A stretch of 14,668 bases of DNA, taken from assembly GCA_963933885.1 (NCBI GenBank), contig CAWVWF010000076.1, forward strand, positions 1 to 14,668. Reading direction: 5' to 3'. Position numbers and translations under genes: made by a program. This document shows, piece by piece, positions 7,069 to 14,093 of this stretch. The notes below the pieces were generated by a model that searched no databases, was not told where the DNA came from, and worked only from the letters and a program-made list of their open reading frames with translations. Each line of letters opens with the position of its first letter. Position 1 is the first letter of the stretch. Origin of the DNA: CAWVWF01 sp963933885. GTDB lineage: Bacteria > Bacteroidota > Bacteroidia > Flavobacteriales_C > GCA-002722245.

Positions 7069-7896
7069 TTGTATAAATTTGATATTACATACGCTCAGAT
7101 TATTGGCTTTTTCGATGAATTAAAGTTCAAGACAAAAATTGATATTAAAGTTTATTCTCTTGGTGCTATAAAACGCATAATTGGGGGGTACATGGATAAG
7201 CATGATATAGAAGGCCTTGACGAACTAATCAGATGGTTAACTATAAATCCAGGTAATAAGAATAGTTTTATGAAAGCCTTGATTCCTGATAAAACTGAGT
7301 TTTTTAGAGATCCAGGAGTTTGGAGATATTTAAAATCTGAATTACCTCGATTGGTAAAAGAGAAAGGGGTAATTAGAATTTTGGATTTGGGGACATCATC
7401 AGGGGAGGATTTACGTTCTTTACTGATCGTGTTAAATGATATTAACCTCAGAGATAAGGTTGAAATTGTTGCTTGTGAAAAATATCAAATTAAAATTAAT
7501 GAATTAAAAGAAGGACTTTTTAACGGTAAAAAATTAGAGCCTTCAATTAATAATTATAAAAGATACAATGAAGGTAAGTTTGATGACTTAATCGATCAGT
7601 CAATTGAGGAGGATAGTTTTACTTTAAAAATGGACTTGATAAATGACGTTGTATTCAAAACATATGATTTAGCGTTTGAAAGAGCATTTGGTGAATTTGA
7701 TATTGTATTGTGTAGAAATATAATGTGTTATTACAGTATGAAGAAATCTCGTCCGATATATAAAACACTTTCTGATTTTATAAAGAAAGATGGATTACTT
7801 CTAATGGGGGTTCAAGAAGGTTTAACAAATAGTTTTTATAATAGAGATTTTAAATGTCTTAACGAAGAGTATAAAGTTTTCCAAAAAACGAGATAA
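7069..7896 (+). CDS. cheR: Divergent CheR-like methyltransferase
   Basis: The 275-residue product has a CheR layout. A helical N-terminal domain (about 5-80) is followed by the FFRDP motif at 78-82, a SAM-binding domain with LDLGTSSGED at 105-114, and CRNIMCYY at 215-222 where CheR proteins have RNVLIYF. Several usual residues are changed: NxT before FFR is DKT, and the acidic residue that binds SAM ribose (D-I-N in the neighbour at 8480) is replaced by CEKYQ. It may still bind SAM or be a regulatory pseudo-enzyme. The start is a TTG at 7069; the frame is open upstream only to 7036 and holds no ATG or GTG there, while the first ATG (7192) would delete half of the N-terminal domain. It is followed one base later by cheB, so they are co-transcribed. 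Confidence 0.82.
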   Translation: MYKFDITYAQIIGFFDELKFKTKIDIKVYSLGAIKRIIGGYMDKHDIEGLDELIRWLTINPGNKNSFMKALIPDKTEFFRDPGVWRYLKSELPRLVKEKGVIRILDLGTSSGEDLRSLLIVLNDINLRDKVEIVACEKYQIKINELKEGLFNGKKLEPSINNYKRYNEGKFDDLIDQSIEEDSFTLKMDLINDVVFKTYDLAFERAFGEFDIVLCRNIMCYYSMKKSRPIYKTLSDFIKKDGLLLMGVQEGLTNSFYNRDFKCLNEEYKVFQKTR

Positions 7897-7897
7897 A

Positions 7898-8476
7898 TTG
7901 ATAAGGAATAGAAATAATATAGAAGTGGTTGTAATAGGCGGGTCTGCCGGAAGTTTTCCTTTAATGGGAACAATTTTTTCACATCTACCAAAACCATATA
8001 ATTACCCAATAATAGTTGCTTCTCATAGATTAAAACATATACGTCATGGTTTTGTTGAGGCGCTAAATCTAAAAAGTTCGTTGGAAATAATAGAGCCTTT
8101 GGATAAAGAGAAAATTTTACCAGGAAAGATTTATTTGGCTCCAGCAAATTATCATATGTCTATTGAGCCTGGTTATTATATTAGTCTTACTACTGAAGAT
8201 ATGGTGTTAAGTAGTCGGCCTTCAATTGATATTACTTTGTCTTCAACGGGAGAGATATATGGAAAGGGAACTTTAGGTATATTACTTACAGGAGCAAATA
8301 AAGATGGAGCATACGGTATGAAAAAAATTAATGATTTCGGAGGAACTACAATAGTTCAAGATCCTGCAACCTGTATGGTTGACACAATGCCAAAATCAGC
8401 TATGGCTATTACGGAAATAGATCATGTAATGAATGTTGATTCAATTATTAATACGCTAAAAGCAATAAATAGATAA
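7898..8476 (+). CDS. cheB: CheB-type protein-glutamate methylesterase, catalytic domain only
   Basis: The 192-residue product matches the C-terminal catalytic domain of CheB and has no N-terminal receiver. The catalytic triad is visible: Ser16 in IGGSAGS, His43 in ASHRLKH and Asp136 in LTGANKDGA. Other conserved pieces are YLAPANYHM (79-87) and RPSIDI (107-112). CheB removes methyl esters (or deamidates glutamine) on chemoreceptors; no receptor is encoded nearby, so its substrate is unknown. Without a receiver it cannot be controlled by phosphorylation in the classical way. The start is a TTG at 7898, one base after the stop of the preceding cheR, and translation may be coupled. The next cheR begins three bases after this stop. 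Confidence 0.88.
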   Translation: MIRNRNNIEVVVIGGSAGSFPLMGTIFSHLPKPYNYPIIVASHRLKHIRHGFVEALNLKSSLEIIEPLDKEKILPGKIYLAPANYHMSIEPGYYISLTTEDMVLSSRPSIDITLSSTGEIYGKGTLGILLTGANKDGAYGMKKINDFGGTTIVQDPATCMVDTMPKSAMAITEIDHVMNVDSIINTLKAINR

Positions 8477-8479
8477 TCG

Positions 8480-9322
8480 ATGCAAGAAGAATCTAAGAAA
8501 AGTTTAGAAGTGAGCGAGGCAGACTTGTCTAAAGTTGTTGCCACTATTAGAAGGAATTTTGGTTTTGAATTTGAAGATTATGCTGCATCATCTTTTACAA
8601 GACGATTAGTTCGATATATGGAGATGAAAGGAATGGAGGTGATTGATGAGTTATGTATAGCTTTAAGGTCAAAAACTGTTTTTGATGAGTTTTTAAAAGA
8701 GATAACTGTAAATACAACGGAACTTTTTAGAGATCCAGGATTATGGTCTGTTTTAAGGGAGAAAATTTTGCCGAAATTATTTAAGAAAAATGAGCGTGTT
8801 AAGATATGGCATGCCGCATGTTCATCGGGAGAAGAAGTGATGTCTATGTGTGTTACTTTAAAAGAATTAGGGGTGTTAGATAGAGCTGATATTACTGCCT
8901 CTGATATTAATGATGATATGATTAAGCAGGCTCAGTCAGGATTATATATGGCATGGAGAATGAGGCAGTACGAGAATAATTATGGTAAAGTAAACCCTGA
9001 TGGTAATCTTGCTGATCATTATGATATGGTTGGGTCTAAAGTTCAGTTTGATATGAACTTGATTAAAAAAGTAAAGTTTAAAAATTACGATTTGGTTTTG
9101 GATACTTCGTTTAGTAAATACGATCTTGTTTTAATTAGGAATGTATTAATATACTTTAATATGGATCTACAGGAGAAAGTTCTTACGAATATTAATTCAT
9201 CATTAAGTCCTAAGGGATATTTAGTTTTAGGAGCTCAGGAGTCTATCAATTGGCATAAAGCTAATGATAACATGATGGCCATAAATAATAACTTTAAAAT
9301 TTATAAAAAATTAAGAGACTAA
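8480..9322 (+). CDS. cheR: CheR-type protein-glutamate methyltransferase
   Basis: The 280-residue protein is a canonical CheR. The N-terminal helical domain spans about 12-75, NTTELFRDP lies at 78-86, the SAM-binding motif HAACSSGEE at 111-119, the ribose-contacting Asp142 in ASDIN, and RNVLIYF at 220-226, with GAQES near the end. It methylates glutamates on a receptor-like partner using SAM. The ATG at 8480 follows the cheB stop after three bases. In contrast to the copy at 7069, all expected catalytic and cofactor residues are present, so this is the likely active methyltransferase that opposes CheB. No MCP, CheA or CheW gene is in the window; the methylated target may be encoded elsewhere or be a non-standard receptor. 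Confidence 0.92.
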   Translation: MQEESKKSLEVSEADLSKVVATIRRNFGFEFEDYAASSFTRRLVRYMEMKGMEVIDELCIALRSKTVFDEFLKEITVNTTELFRDPGLWSVLREKILPKLFKKNERVKIWHAACSSGEEVMSMCVTLKELGVLDRADITASDINDDMIKQAQSGLYMAWRMRQYENNYGKVNPDGNLADHYDMVGSKVQFDMNLIKKVKFKNYDLVLDTSFSKYDLVLIRNVLIYFNMDLQEKVLTNINSSLSPKGYLVLGAQESINWHKANDNMMAINNNFKIYKKLRD

Positions 9323-9385
9323 CTAAATTAATATTCAAAAAAAAAGCTACCATTTTGGTAGCTTTTTTTTTGAATATTAATTTAG
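9323..9385. terminator. Bidirectional terminator, perfect 29-bp inverted repeat
   Basis: Bases 9323-9351 are the exact reverse complement of 9357-9385, leaving a five-base loop ATTTT. The GC-containing core (GCTACC / GGTAGC) is flanked by nine A on the left and nine T on the right, so it forms a hairpin with a U-tract in either direction. The arms then continue perfectly for 14 more base pairs. It starts right after the cheR stop (9320-9322) and ends just before the stop of the convergent response regulator (9387-9389), so both genes use it. Confidence 0.95.
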
Positions 9386-9386
9386 G

Positions 9387-9749
9387 TCATTTATTTAGTT
9401 TTTTGATTAAAGCTTTAAGTTCATCTGTTTTTAATGGCTTCACTAAATAAGAATCTGCACCTTCATTAATAGCTTCTTCTATTAATTGATGAGAACCAGC
9501 TGCGCTAATAAAAATTATTTTTGATTTAATATTTTTTGATTTGATTTGCTTTAAAACTTCAATTCCTAATAAATCAGGTAGAACCGTATCTAATGTTATG
9601 AAATCTGGTTTTAATTCTTCTGCTAATTTTACAGCTTCAATTCCGCTTGTGGTTTTTGCAACAACCTCTAATCCCAGTTCTGTTAGGGTGTGTTCCAAAA
9701 CAATTGTCATTGGAGCTGCATCTTCTACTATAATTACGCTTTGTTTCAT
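9387..9749 (-). CDS. Single-domain response regulator (CheY-like receiver)
   Basis: The 120-residue protein is one complete receiver domain. The acidic pair is Glu9-Asp10, the phosphoacceptor is Asp54 in FITLDTVLPD, the switch Ser is Ser82 in FISAAG, and the conserved Lys is Lys104 in LVKPLK. There is no output domain, so it acts by protein contact. It converges with the cheR-cheB-cheR operon, sharing a terminator, and is divergent from the receiver at 10509 across 759 bases. The two receivers have the same length and the same spacing of key residues, so they are probably paralogues. No partner kinase is encoded in the window. Confidence 0.93.
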   Translation of the reverse strand: MKQSVIIVEDAAPMTIVLEHTLTELGLEVVAKTTSGIEAVKLAEELKPDFITLDTVLPDLLGIEVLKQIKSKNIKSKIIFISAAGSHQLIEEAINEGADSYLVKPLKTDELKALIKKLNK

Positions 9750-10508
9750 AATTCAAAAATTTCATTTCCAATAAAATATGGAAAGATTATGTGTGAAAAG
9801 TATACCTTTAAAAAGGAGAAGGACAATCGCTCCAAACCCGATTTTTATTAACCACTTCTGGTGTTTTTTTTAATTACGGAGTAATTTAATTTTAGTTTCT
9901 AAAAACTGGAATTAACGTAACTCATTAACTAAAATGTCGTAATCTGTACATGCTCAAAATACAATTATATTATAGTGATTATTCGGGAAGTCGAATGCTC
10001 AAGGTAAAGAGGAAAGGCTATGCCGTTTTTTAATGCAGAGTAGTTGTATATAAATGTGTAGGGATTCAGTAAGAAGGTGTTAAGAATATATAATTATTAA
10101 AGGATTTGAAGAAGATGCTTATTCACTCTGATGAAGTTGCTTTTTTCTTAATGAAATCACAAGGATTACTGCTGTTCCGTCGAAAATATTTTTAATTGAA
10201 TAAAATCACGTAACAATTTTTTTAATGGGGCGTAACATCCTCAAAACATAAAACAAAAAAACTAAATTAATTAGGTTTTACTGAAGGTGTTTAATCACTT
10301 AAGATTATTTTGAAAATTCAGAATATGAAGTGGAAATACTAGTGAGTTAAATAATTAAATTCTTGGTAGATATATTAACAGTTTTATGTCAAAAATTCTA
10401 CTTTGGTTTATCTAGCTTATAAGGCTAGTTATATTAATGATGTTTTTAAGGTAATAGCAGAAAATATTTAAACAGGTAAAGTAATAAATTAAAACTAAAT
10501 TTTAAATT
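9750..10508. other. 759-base intergenic region between two divergent receiver genes
   Basis: No credible coding region is seen on either strand; stops are frequent in all frames. Small features are a 6-bp inverted repeat AATTAC-GGA-GTAATT at 9872-9886, a weak ACCA/TGGT hairpin before a T-run at about 9851-9870, and an imperfect palindrome at 10412-10428. The region must contain the promoters for both receiver genes. TACTTTGG at 10399-10406 is one base short of the Bacteroidota TAnnTTTG element and lacks a well-placed upstream TTG. Its length is unusual next to the compact operons around it; a leader RNA, a small RNA or a decayed gene are all possible. Confidence 0.6.
10412..10428. promoter_or_regulatory. 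Imperfect palindrome upstream of the CheY-like gene
   Basis: CTAGC at 10412-10416 pairs with GCTAG at 10424-10428 around TTATAAG, giving a near-palindrome about 80 bases before the ATG at 10509. It lies just downstream of the weak promoter-like TACTTTGG at 10399-10406. It could be an operator or a small leader hairpin. Chance is not excluded. Confidence 0.25.
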
Positions 10509-10871
10509 ATGGGAAAATCAGTCCTTATTGTAGATGATTCTTTGTACATGCGTACAGTAATAAAAGATGCTTTAGAGGAAGCGGGTTATGAAATTGTTGG
10601 TCAAGCAGCAAATGGTGAAGCTGCTATTGATATGGCAATGGAATTTCAACCAGATTTAATTACGCTAGATAATATTTTACCAGATATGATTGGTACAGAT
10701 ATTTTAGCAGTATATAAGGATGAGGGCTTAGAGTCCAAAGTTATTATGATATCAGCAGTTGGTCAACAATCAGTAATTGATCAAGGTATGGAACTTGGAG
10801 CGACAGATTATATTGTAAAGCCATTTACTCCAGAGCAATTAGTAGAGTCAGTAGGTAAAGCTTTAGAGTAA
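10509..10871 (+). CDS. cheY: CheY-like single-domain response regulator
   Basis: The 120-residue protein is a textbook receiver. Key residues are Asp9-Asp10 in VDDSLYMR, phosphoacceptor Asp54 in LITLDNILPD, switch Ser82 in MISAVG, and Lys104 in IVKPF. It is very close in pattern to CheY of chemotaxis systems, including DDS-xx-MR after the first strand. The ATG at 10509 is preceded by an A/T-rich stretch typical of Bacteroidota starts. The next ORF begins two bases after its stop, and a CheC-family phosphatase gene follows, so phosphorylated CheY is the likely substrate of that phosphatase. Without flagellar genes in view, the output could be gliding, secretion or another regulator. Confidence 0.93.
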   Translation: MGKSVLIVDDSLYMRTVIKDALEEAGYEIVGQAANGEAAIDMAMEFQPDLITLDNILPDMIGTDILAVYKDEGLESKVIMISAVGQQSVIDQGMELGATDYIVKPFTPEQLVESVGKALE

Positions 10872-10873
10872 AT

Positions 10874-11059
10874 ATGTCTAAAGTTAACGTAGAACTAATC
10901 GAAGAATCCGCTTTAATGCGTCTTGTTGCCTCAGGCATGCTCATGTCAGCTCCTGGGATTAGCCTTTTTGCTCCGGCAATTAATGGTATGGAAGGCGTTG
11001 ATAAAGGATTAGAGAACAGTTCAATATGTTTTTTTACCAATTTAAAAATTGTAGCATGA
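10874..11059 (+). CDS. Degenerate half-receiver (CheB/CheY-type N-terminal fragment)
   Basis: This 61-residue ORF starts two bases after the cheY stop and ends in an ATGA overlap with the CheC-like gene. Its sequence aligns by eye with the first half of a CheB-type receiver. ELIEESALMR (7-16) matches the first strand and the DDSALMR motif with Glu-Glu in place of Asp-Asp. APGISLFAPAINGMEGVDKGLE (26-47) matches the second strand and helix. ICFFTNLK (51-58) matches the third strand with Asn56 where the phosphorylated Asp should be. The protein ends right after that point, so strands 4 and 5, the switch residue and the Lys are absent. The tight packing favours translation. It may be a relic of a CheB receiver, or a small non-phosphorylatable partner protein. 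Confidence 0.6.
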   Translation: MSKVNVELIEESALMRLVASGMLMSAPGISLFAPAINGMEGVDKGLENSSICFFTNLKIVA

Positions 11060-11715
11060 ACGAGATATTAACAGAATACGAATTAGATGTTACAAGAGAA
11101 TTATTGAATATTGCATTTGCAAATAGTGCTGACTCTTTTTCTTCTATAACAAAACAAACTGTCTTATTTGAACCAGTTAAGTTTGAGATTGATCAGGATG
11201 TAGAGAGTTTTAATATTAACTCATCTGGAGTTGATGATTATGTTGTTCTAGAAACATCAATAATTGGTCATATGTCAGGGAAAAGTTACTTGTTATTCGA
11301 TAAAGAACAAGCAGAATATATACATGAAGTTGGACTCCCTGAGGGAATTGATAGAGAAAAGCGAAAACTGTTAGAAGATGCTATCCTTCTAGAGATTGAT
11401 AATATGCTTGCTGCTGCTGTAATTACGGAGTTTTCTAATCTTATGTCAATAACGATGTATGGTGGAGTTCCTTCAATGCAGAAAATGAAAGAAGAAGAAG
11501 TGAATGCGCTAATTAGGAAAGATCTTAAAGGGTTTGTTGATAAAGAAAGTGAGAAGTATTATATTATCAAAACAAACTTAACTTATATCCTTTCTAAAAA
11601 TTCAAAAATTAAACCTCAGTTTGTTTGGATATTTTCAGAAGTGTTTATAAATGCAATTAAAGATATGGTGGGAAATAAAAAACATCATAAAATATTAGAA
11701 TATCAGAAGAAATAA
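11056..11715 (+). CDS. CheC-family CheY-P phosphatase
   Basis: The 219-residue protein has the two-fold CheC architecture. The first active-site helix carries Asp11-x3-Glu15-x2-Asn18 (DVTRELLNIAFANSA) followed by a Pro about 22 residues later. The second carries Glu113-x2-Asn116 followed by exactly 22 residues and Pro139 (EIDNMLAAA to GGVP). These E-x2-N-x22-P signatures are those of CheC/CheX phosphatases that dephosphorylate CheY-P. The position four before Glu113 is Ala instead of Asp/Ser. I chose the ATG at 11056, which overlaps the preceding stop as ATGA, over the in-frame ATG at 11026, because the shorter form starts right before the conserved helix and fits translational coupling. Classical CheC often partners with CheD; no cheD is seen. 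Confidence 0.82.
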   Translation: MNEILTEYELDVTRELLNIAFANSADSFSSITKQTVLFEPVKFEIDQDVESFNINSSGVDDYVVLETSIIGHMSGKSYLLFDKEQAEYIHEVGLPEGIDREKRKLLEDAILLEIDNMLAAAVITEFSNLMSITMYGGVPSMQKMKEEEVNALIRKDLKGFVDKESEKYYIIKTNLTYILSKNSKIKPQFVWIFSEVFINAIKDMVGNKKHHKILEYQKK

Positions 11716-11777
11716 GGTAACTAATTCTGTATTCTTACATATGAGGAACACCTTCTAGTACCCTTAAAAAAAAATCA

Positions 11778-14093
11778 ATGAAAATCAGATCGGAAAAAAT
11801 AATCAATCTATTATTTATTACTTCTTTAATCCTAATTATAGGACTTATGGTTGTTTTAAATTTAGAAGGAGATTCTAATGAGATAAGACCTGTGTTATTG
11901 GTTGTTTCTGGAGTTATTGCAGTGCTACTTTTGTTATCTGTAGTTCTGTATCAGAAAAGAATAATCACTCCTTTAAAAAAGATTTCAATCGGTACTTCCA
12001 AGCTTGCTGAAGGAGAATCAGATTCTGAAATAATTGTTCATACAGATGGAATGTTAGCTGATGTTGCAAACCAAATGAATTCGGTATTTGGTAACGTAAG
12101 ATCCGCAACTACTTTCGCTCAAGAAATTGGAGAAGGTAATTTTGAATCTGAAGTTGAAAATAATGATGAGAATGATGCCTTAACTCAGGCGTTAATTGAA
12201 ATGCGTGAAAAATTAAAGGAGGTTGCAGAAGAGGAACAAAAAAGGAATTGGGCAGTTCAAGGTTTAGCTACATTTAGTGAATTACTGAGGAATAACCAGA
12301 ATGATTTAGAGGAGTTAGGTTACGATATTATAAAAAACCTTGTGAAGTATTTGGGCGCAAATCAAGGAGGGTTCTTTTCGTTTTTTCCATATGATGGTGA
12401 TGAAGAGTTAACCGAAGATGAAATACTTTTTAAAGGACGTTTGGAGCTCGTTGCTTGCTACGCATATGAAAGAAGGAAATATAGAGAGAAAGATCTGAAT
12501 GTAGGAGAAGGATTGGTAGGTCAGTGTGTTGTTGAAATGGAAACTATTTATTTAAATGATGTGCCTTCGAATTATGTTAATATTACTTCTGGGTTAGGGA
12601 AAGCAACTCCAAAGTCAATTCTTATTGTTCCTTTAAAAGTAAATGATGAAATTTTCGGAGTAATTGAAATTGCTTCATTTAAAAATATTGAAGATTATCA
12701 AGTGAAATTTGTTGAAGATTTAAGTGAGAGTATTGCTTCTACTTTATCTTCTGTGAAAATGGCAATGCATACAAAAACATTACTGGATACTGCTGAAGAA
12801 GCAAATAAGGAAATGAGTGGGAAAGAAGAACAGATGGAAGAAATTCAGGATGAACTAGCTCAGAAGCTTAAGCAGAATGAAGAAGATACTGCGAAATTTC
12901 AATCTATTGTTGAGGCTGTAAATAAAACTAATGCATCTATTGAGTTTGATATGAAAGGAAATATTATTGAAGTTAATAAAATGTTTTTAGGAGTAATGGG
13001 TTATAAAAAGGATGATTTGGTTGGTAGTCCTGAGTCATTTTTAGTTCCTGCTGCAGATCAAGAATCTCCTCAGCATAGTATGATGTGGGAATCTTTGAGA
13101 GCAGGACAGTATTTTTCTGGAGAATTCAAAAGATTAAGTAAATCAGGGAAAGATGTTTGGATGAATGGAACTTATAGTCCAATTTTTGATTCTAAAAATG
13201 TACCTTATAAAATCGTTAAATTTGCATCTTTTACAACCGATGAAAAAGAACGAGAACTAGATTTAAATGGTAAGCTTAACGCTTTGAAGAGTTCTGTGGG
13301 AGTTTTAGAGATTGATATGACGGGTAAGTTAAGAAGTGTAAATGCATTAATGCTTTCTGATTTAGGTTATAAAAGATTAGAGACTAGGAATAAAATGCTC
13401 TCCCTTTTTGTTGGAGAAGAGTATATAAATGGAAAAGCATATGGTAATTTGTGGGCTGGATTAAAGGATGGTGACGCAATGAGCCAACAATTGACCTTTT
13501 ATACAAAGGATGGAGTCGAAAAATATTACAAAGGTAATTTCTCAACAATTAAAAATTTGAACGGAATTGTTATTAAGATACTTTGTATTTTGGTTGATGT
13601 TAGTAAGGAAGTAGAACAAGAAAAAGCCTTAAAGCAAGAACTGGAGGAAGCATTGGATAAAAGTAATATGATTTCAGTATCTGATGAAGAAAAAGACACT
13701 AAAGGTACTATGTCCGCATTAAATGATGCGCTTGAAGAATTAAATAATGGGGATTTAGATGTTAAGTCTTTATTAGAAAAGAATAGTTTACCAATTGTAA
13801 TGTTTGATAAAACATCAAATGAGATTAAGAGCACAACTAAGTTAATGGAATCGATTGTCGGTTATACTTCTGAAGAAATGACAAATATGCCAGTCAATGA
13901 CCTATTTGTTTTTGATCTTGATGAAGATAGAGAGATGTTTTTTAATAAAACCTCAAATTCAAACGTGTTTCAAGGTGATTATACTTTAAAGTCAAAACTT
14001 CAAGGTGATATGAATGTAAGTTTGTTGTTTGCCCCTATTTTAGGGACTGATGAAGATGAATCGTTAATTTGTATGATAACATTATCAATGTAA
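11778..14093 (+). CDS. Membrane HAMP-GAF-PAS-PAS-PAS sensor protein lacking a known output domain
   Basis: The 771-residue protein has two transmembrane helices (about 9-28 and 38-57) with almost no extracytoplasmic loop. A HAMP domain follows (about 58-110), then a second HAMP-like unit (about 112-155, with FAQEIGEGNFESE). The GAF domain is at about 160-322, with VGEGLVGQ, ITSGLG and GVIEIASF. A coiled coil (about 328-372) leads to PAS domains at about 375-490 and 500-610, then a second short coiled coil and a divergent third PAS-like domain at about 665-771. It ends there, with no histidine kinase, PP2C, GGDEF or MCP signalling domain. Its HAMP-like/GAF part, including RNWAVQG, is plainly homologous to that of the phosphatase at 2879-5374 (RNWIVQG). 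The HAMP and coiled coils suggest a receptor-like scaffold. It lies 62 bases after the CheC-like gene. Confidence 0.85.
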   Translation: MKIRSEKIINLLFITSLILIIGLMVVLNLEGDSNEIRPVLLVVSGVIAVLLLLSVVLYQKRIITPLKKISIGTSKLAEGESDSEIIVHTDGMLADVANQMNSVFGNVRSATTFAQEIGEGNFESEVENNDENDALTQALIEMREKLKEVAEEEQKRNWAVQGLATFSELLRNNQNDLEELGYDIIKNLVKYLGANQGGFFSFFPYDGDEELTEDEILFKGRLELVACYAYERRKYREKDLNVGEGLVGQCVVEMETIYLNDVPSNYVNITSGLGKATPKSILIVPLKVNDEIFGVIEIASFKNIEDYQVKFVEDLSESIASTLSSVKMAMHTKTLLDTAEEANKEMSGKEEQMEEIQDELAQKLKQNEEDTAKFQSIVEAVNKTNASIEFDMKGNIIEVNKMFLGVMGYKKDDLVGSPESFLVPAADQESPQHSMMWESLRAGQYFSGEFKRLSKSGKDVWMNGTYSPIFDSKNVPYKIVKFASFTTDEKERELDLNGKLNALKSSVGVLEIDMTGKLRSVNALMLSDLGYKRLETRNKMLSLFVGEEYINGKAYGNLWAGLKDGDAMSQQLTFYTKDGVEKYYKGNFSTIKNLNGIVIKILCILVDVSKEVEQEKALKQELEEALDKSNMISVSDEEKDTKGTMSALNDALEELNNGDLDVKSLLEKNSLPIVMFDKTSNEIKSTTKLMESIVGYTSEEMTNMPVNDLFVFDLDEDREMFFNKTSNSNVFQGDYTLKSKLQGDMNVSLLFAPILGTDEDESLICMITLSM

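Noticed and set aside
7836..8147. 103-codon minus-strand ORF
   Set aside because: Antisense to the end of cheR and the start of cheB, with no family resemblance; a shadow of the real genes.
10115..10195. 26-codon ORF (ATG to TAA) in the long intergenic region, preceded by a purine-rich stretch
   Set aside because: Too short, no recognisable family, and such ORFs are expected by chance; kept only as a note for ribosome-profiling checks.
10399..10406. TACTTTGG as a Bacteroidota -7 promoter element for cheY
   Set aside because: One base short of TAnnTTTG and no TTG at the right distance upstream.
10825..11040. 71-codon minus-strand ORF across the end of cheY and the half-receiver
   Set aside because: The plus-strand reading shows receiver motifs and compact gene packing; the antisense product shows nothing recognisable.
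11026..11055. Upstream in-frame ATG for the CheC-like gene (ten extra residues)
   Set aside because: The ATG at 11056 overlaps the preceding stop as ATGA and sits directly before the conserved helix; the extra residues look unrelated to the family.
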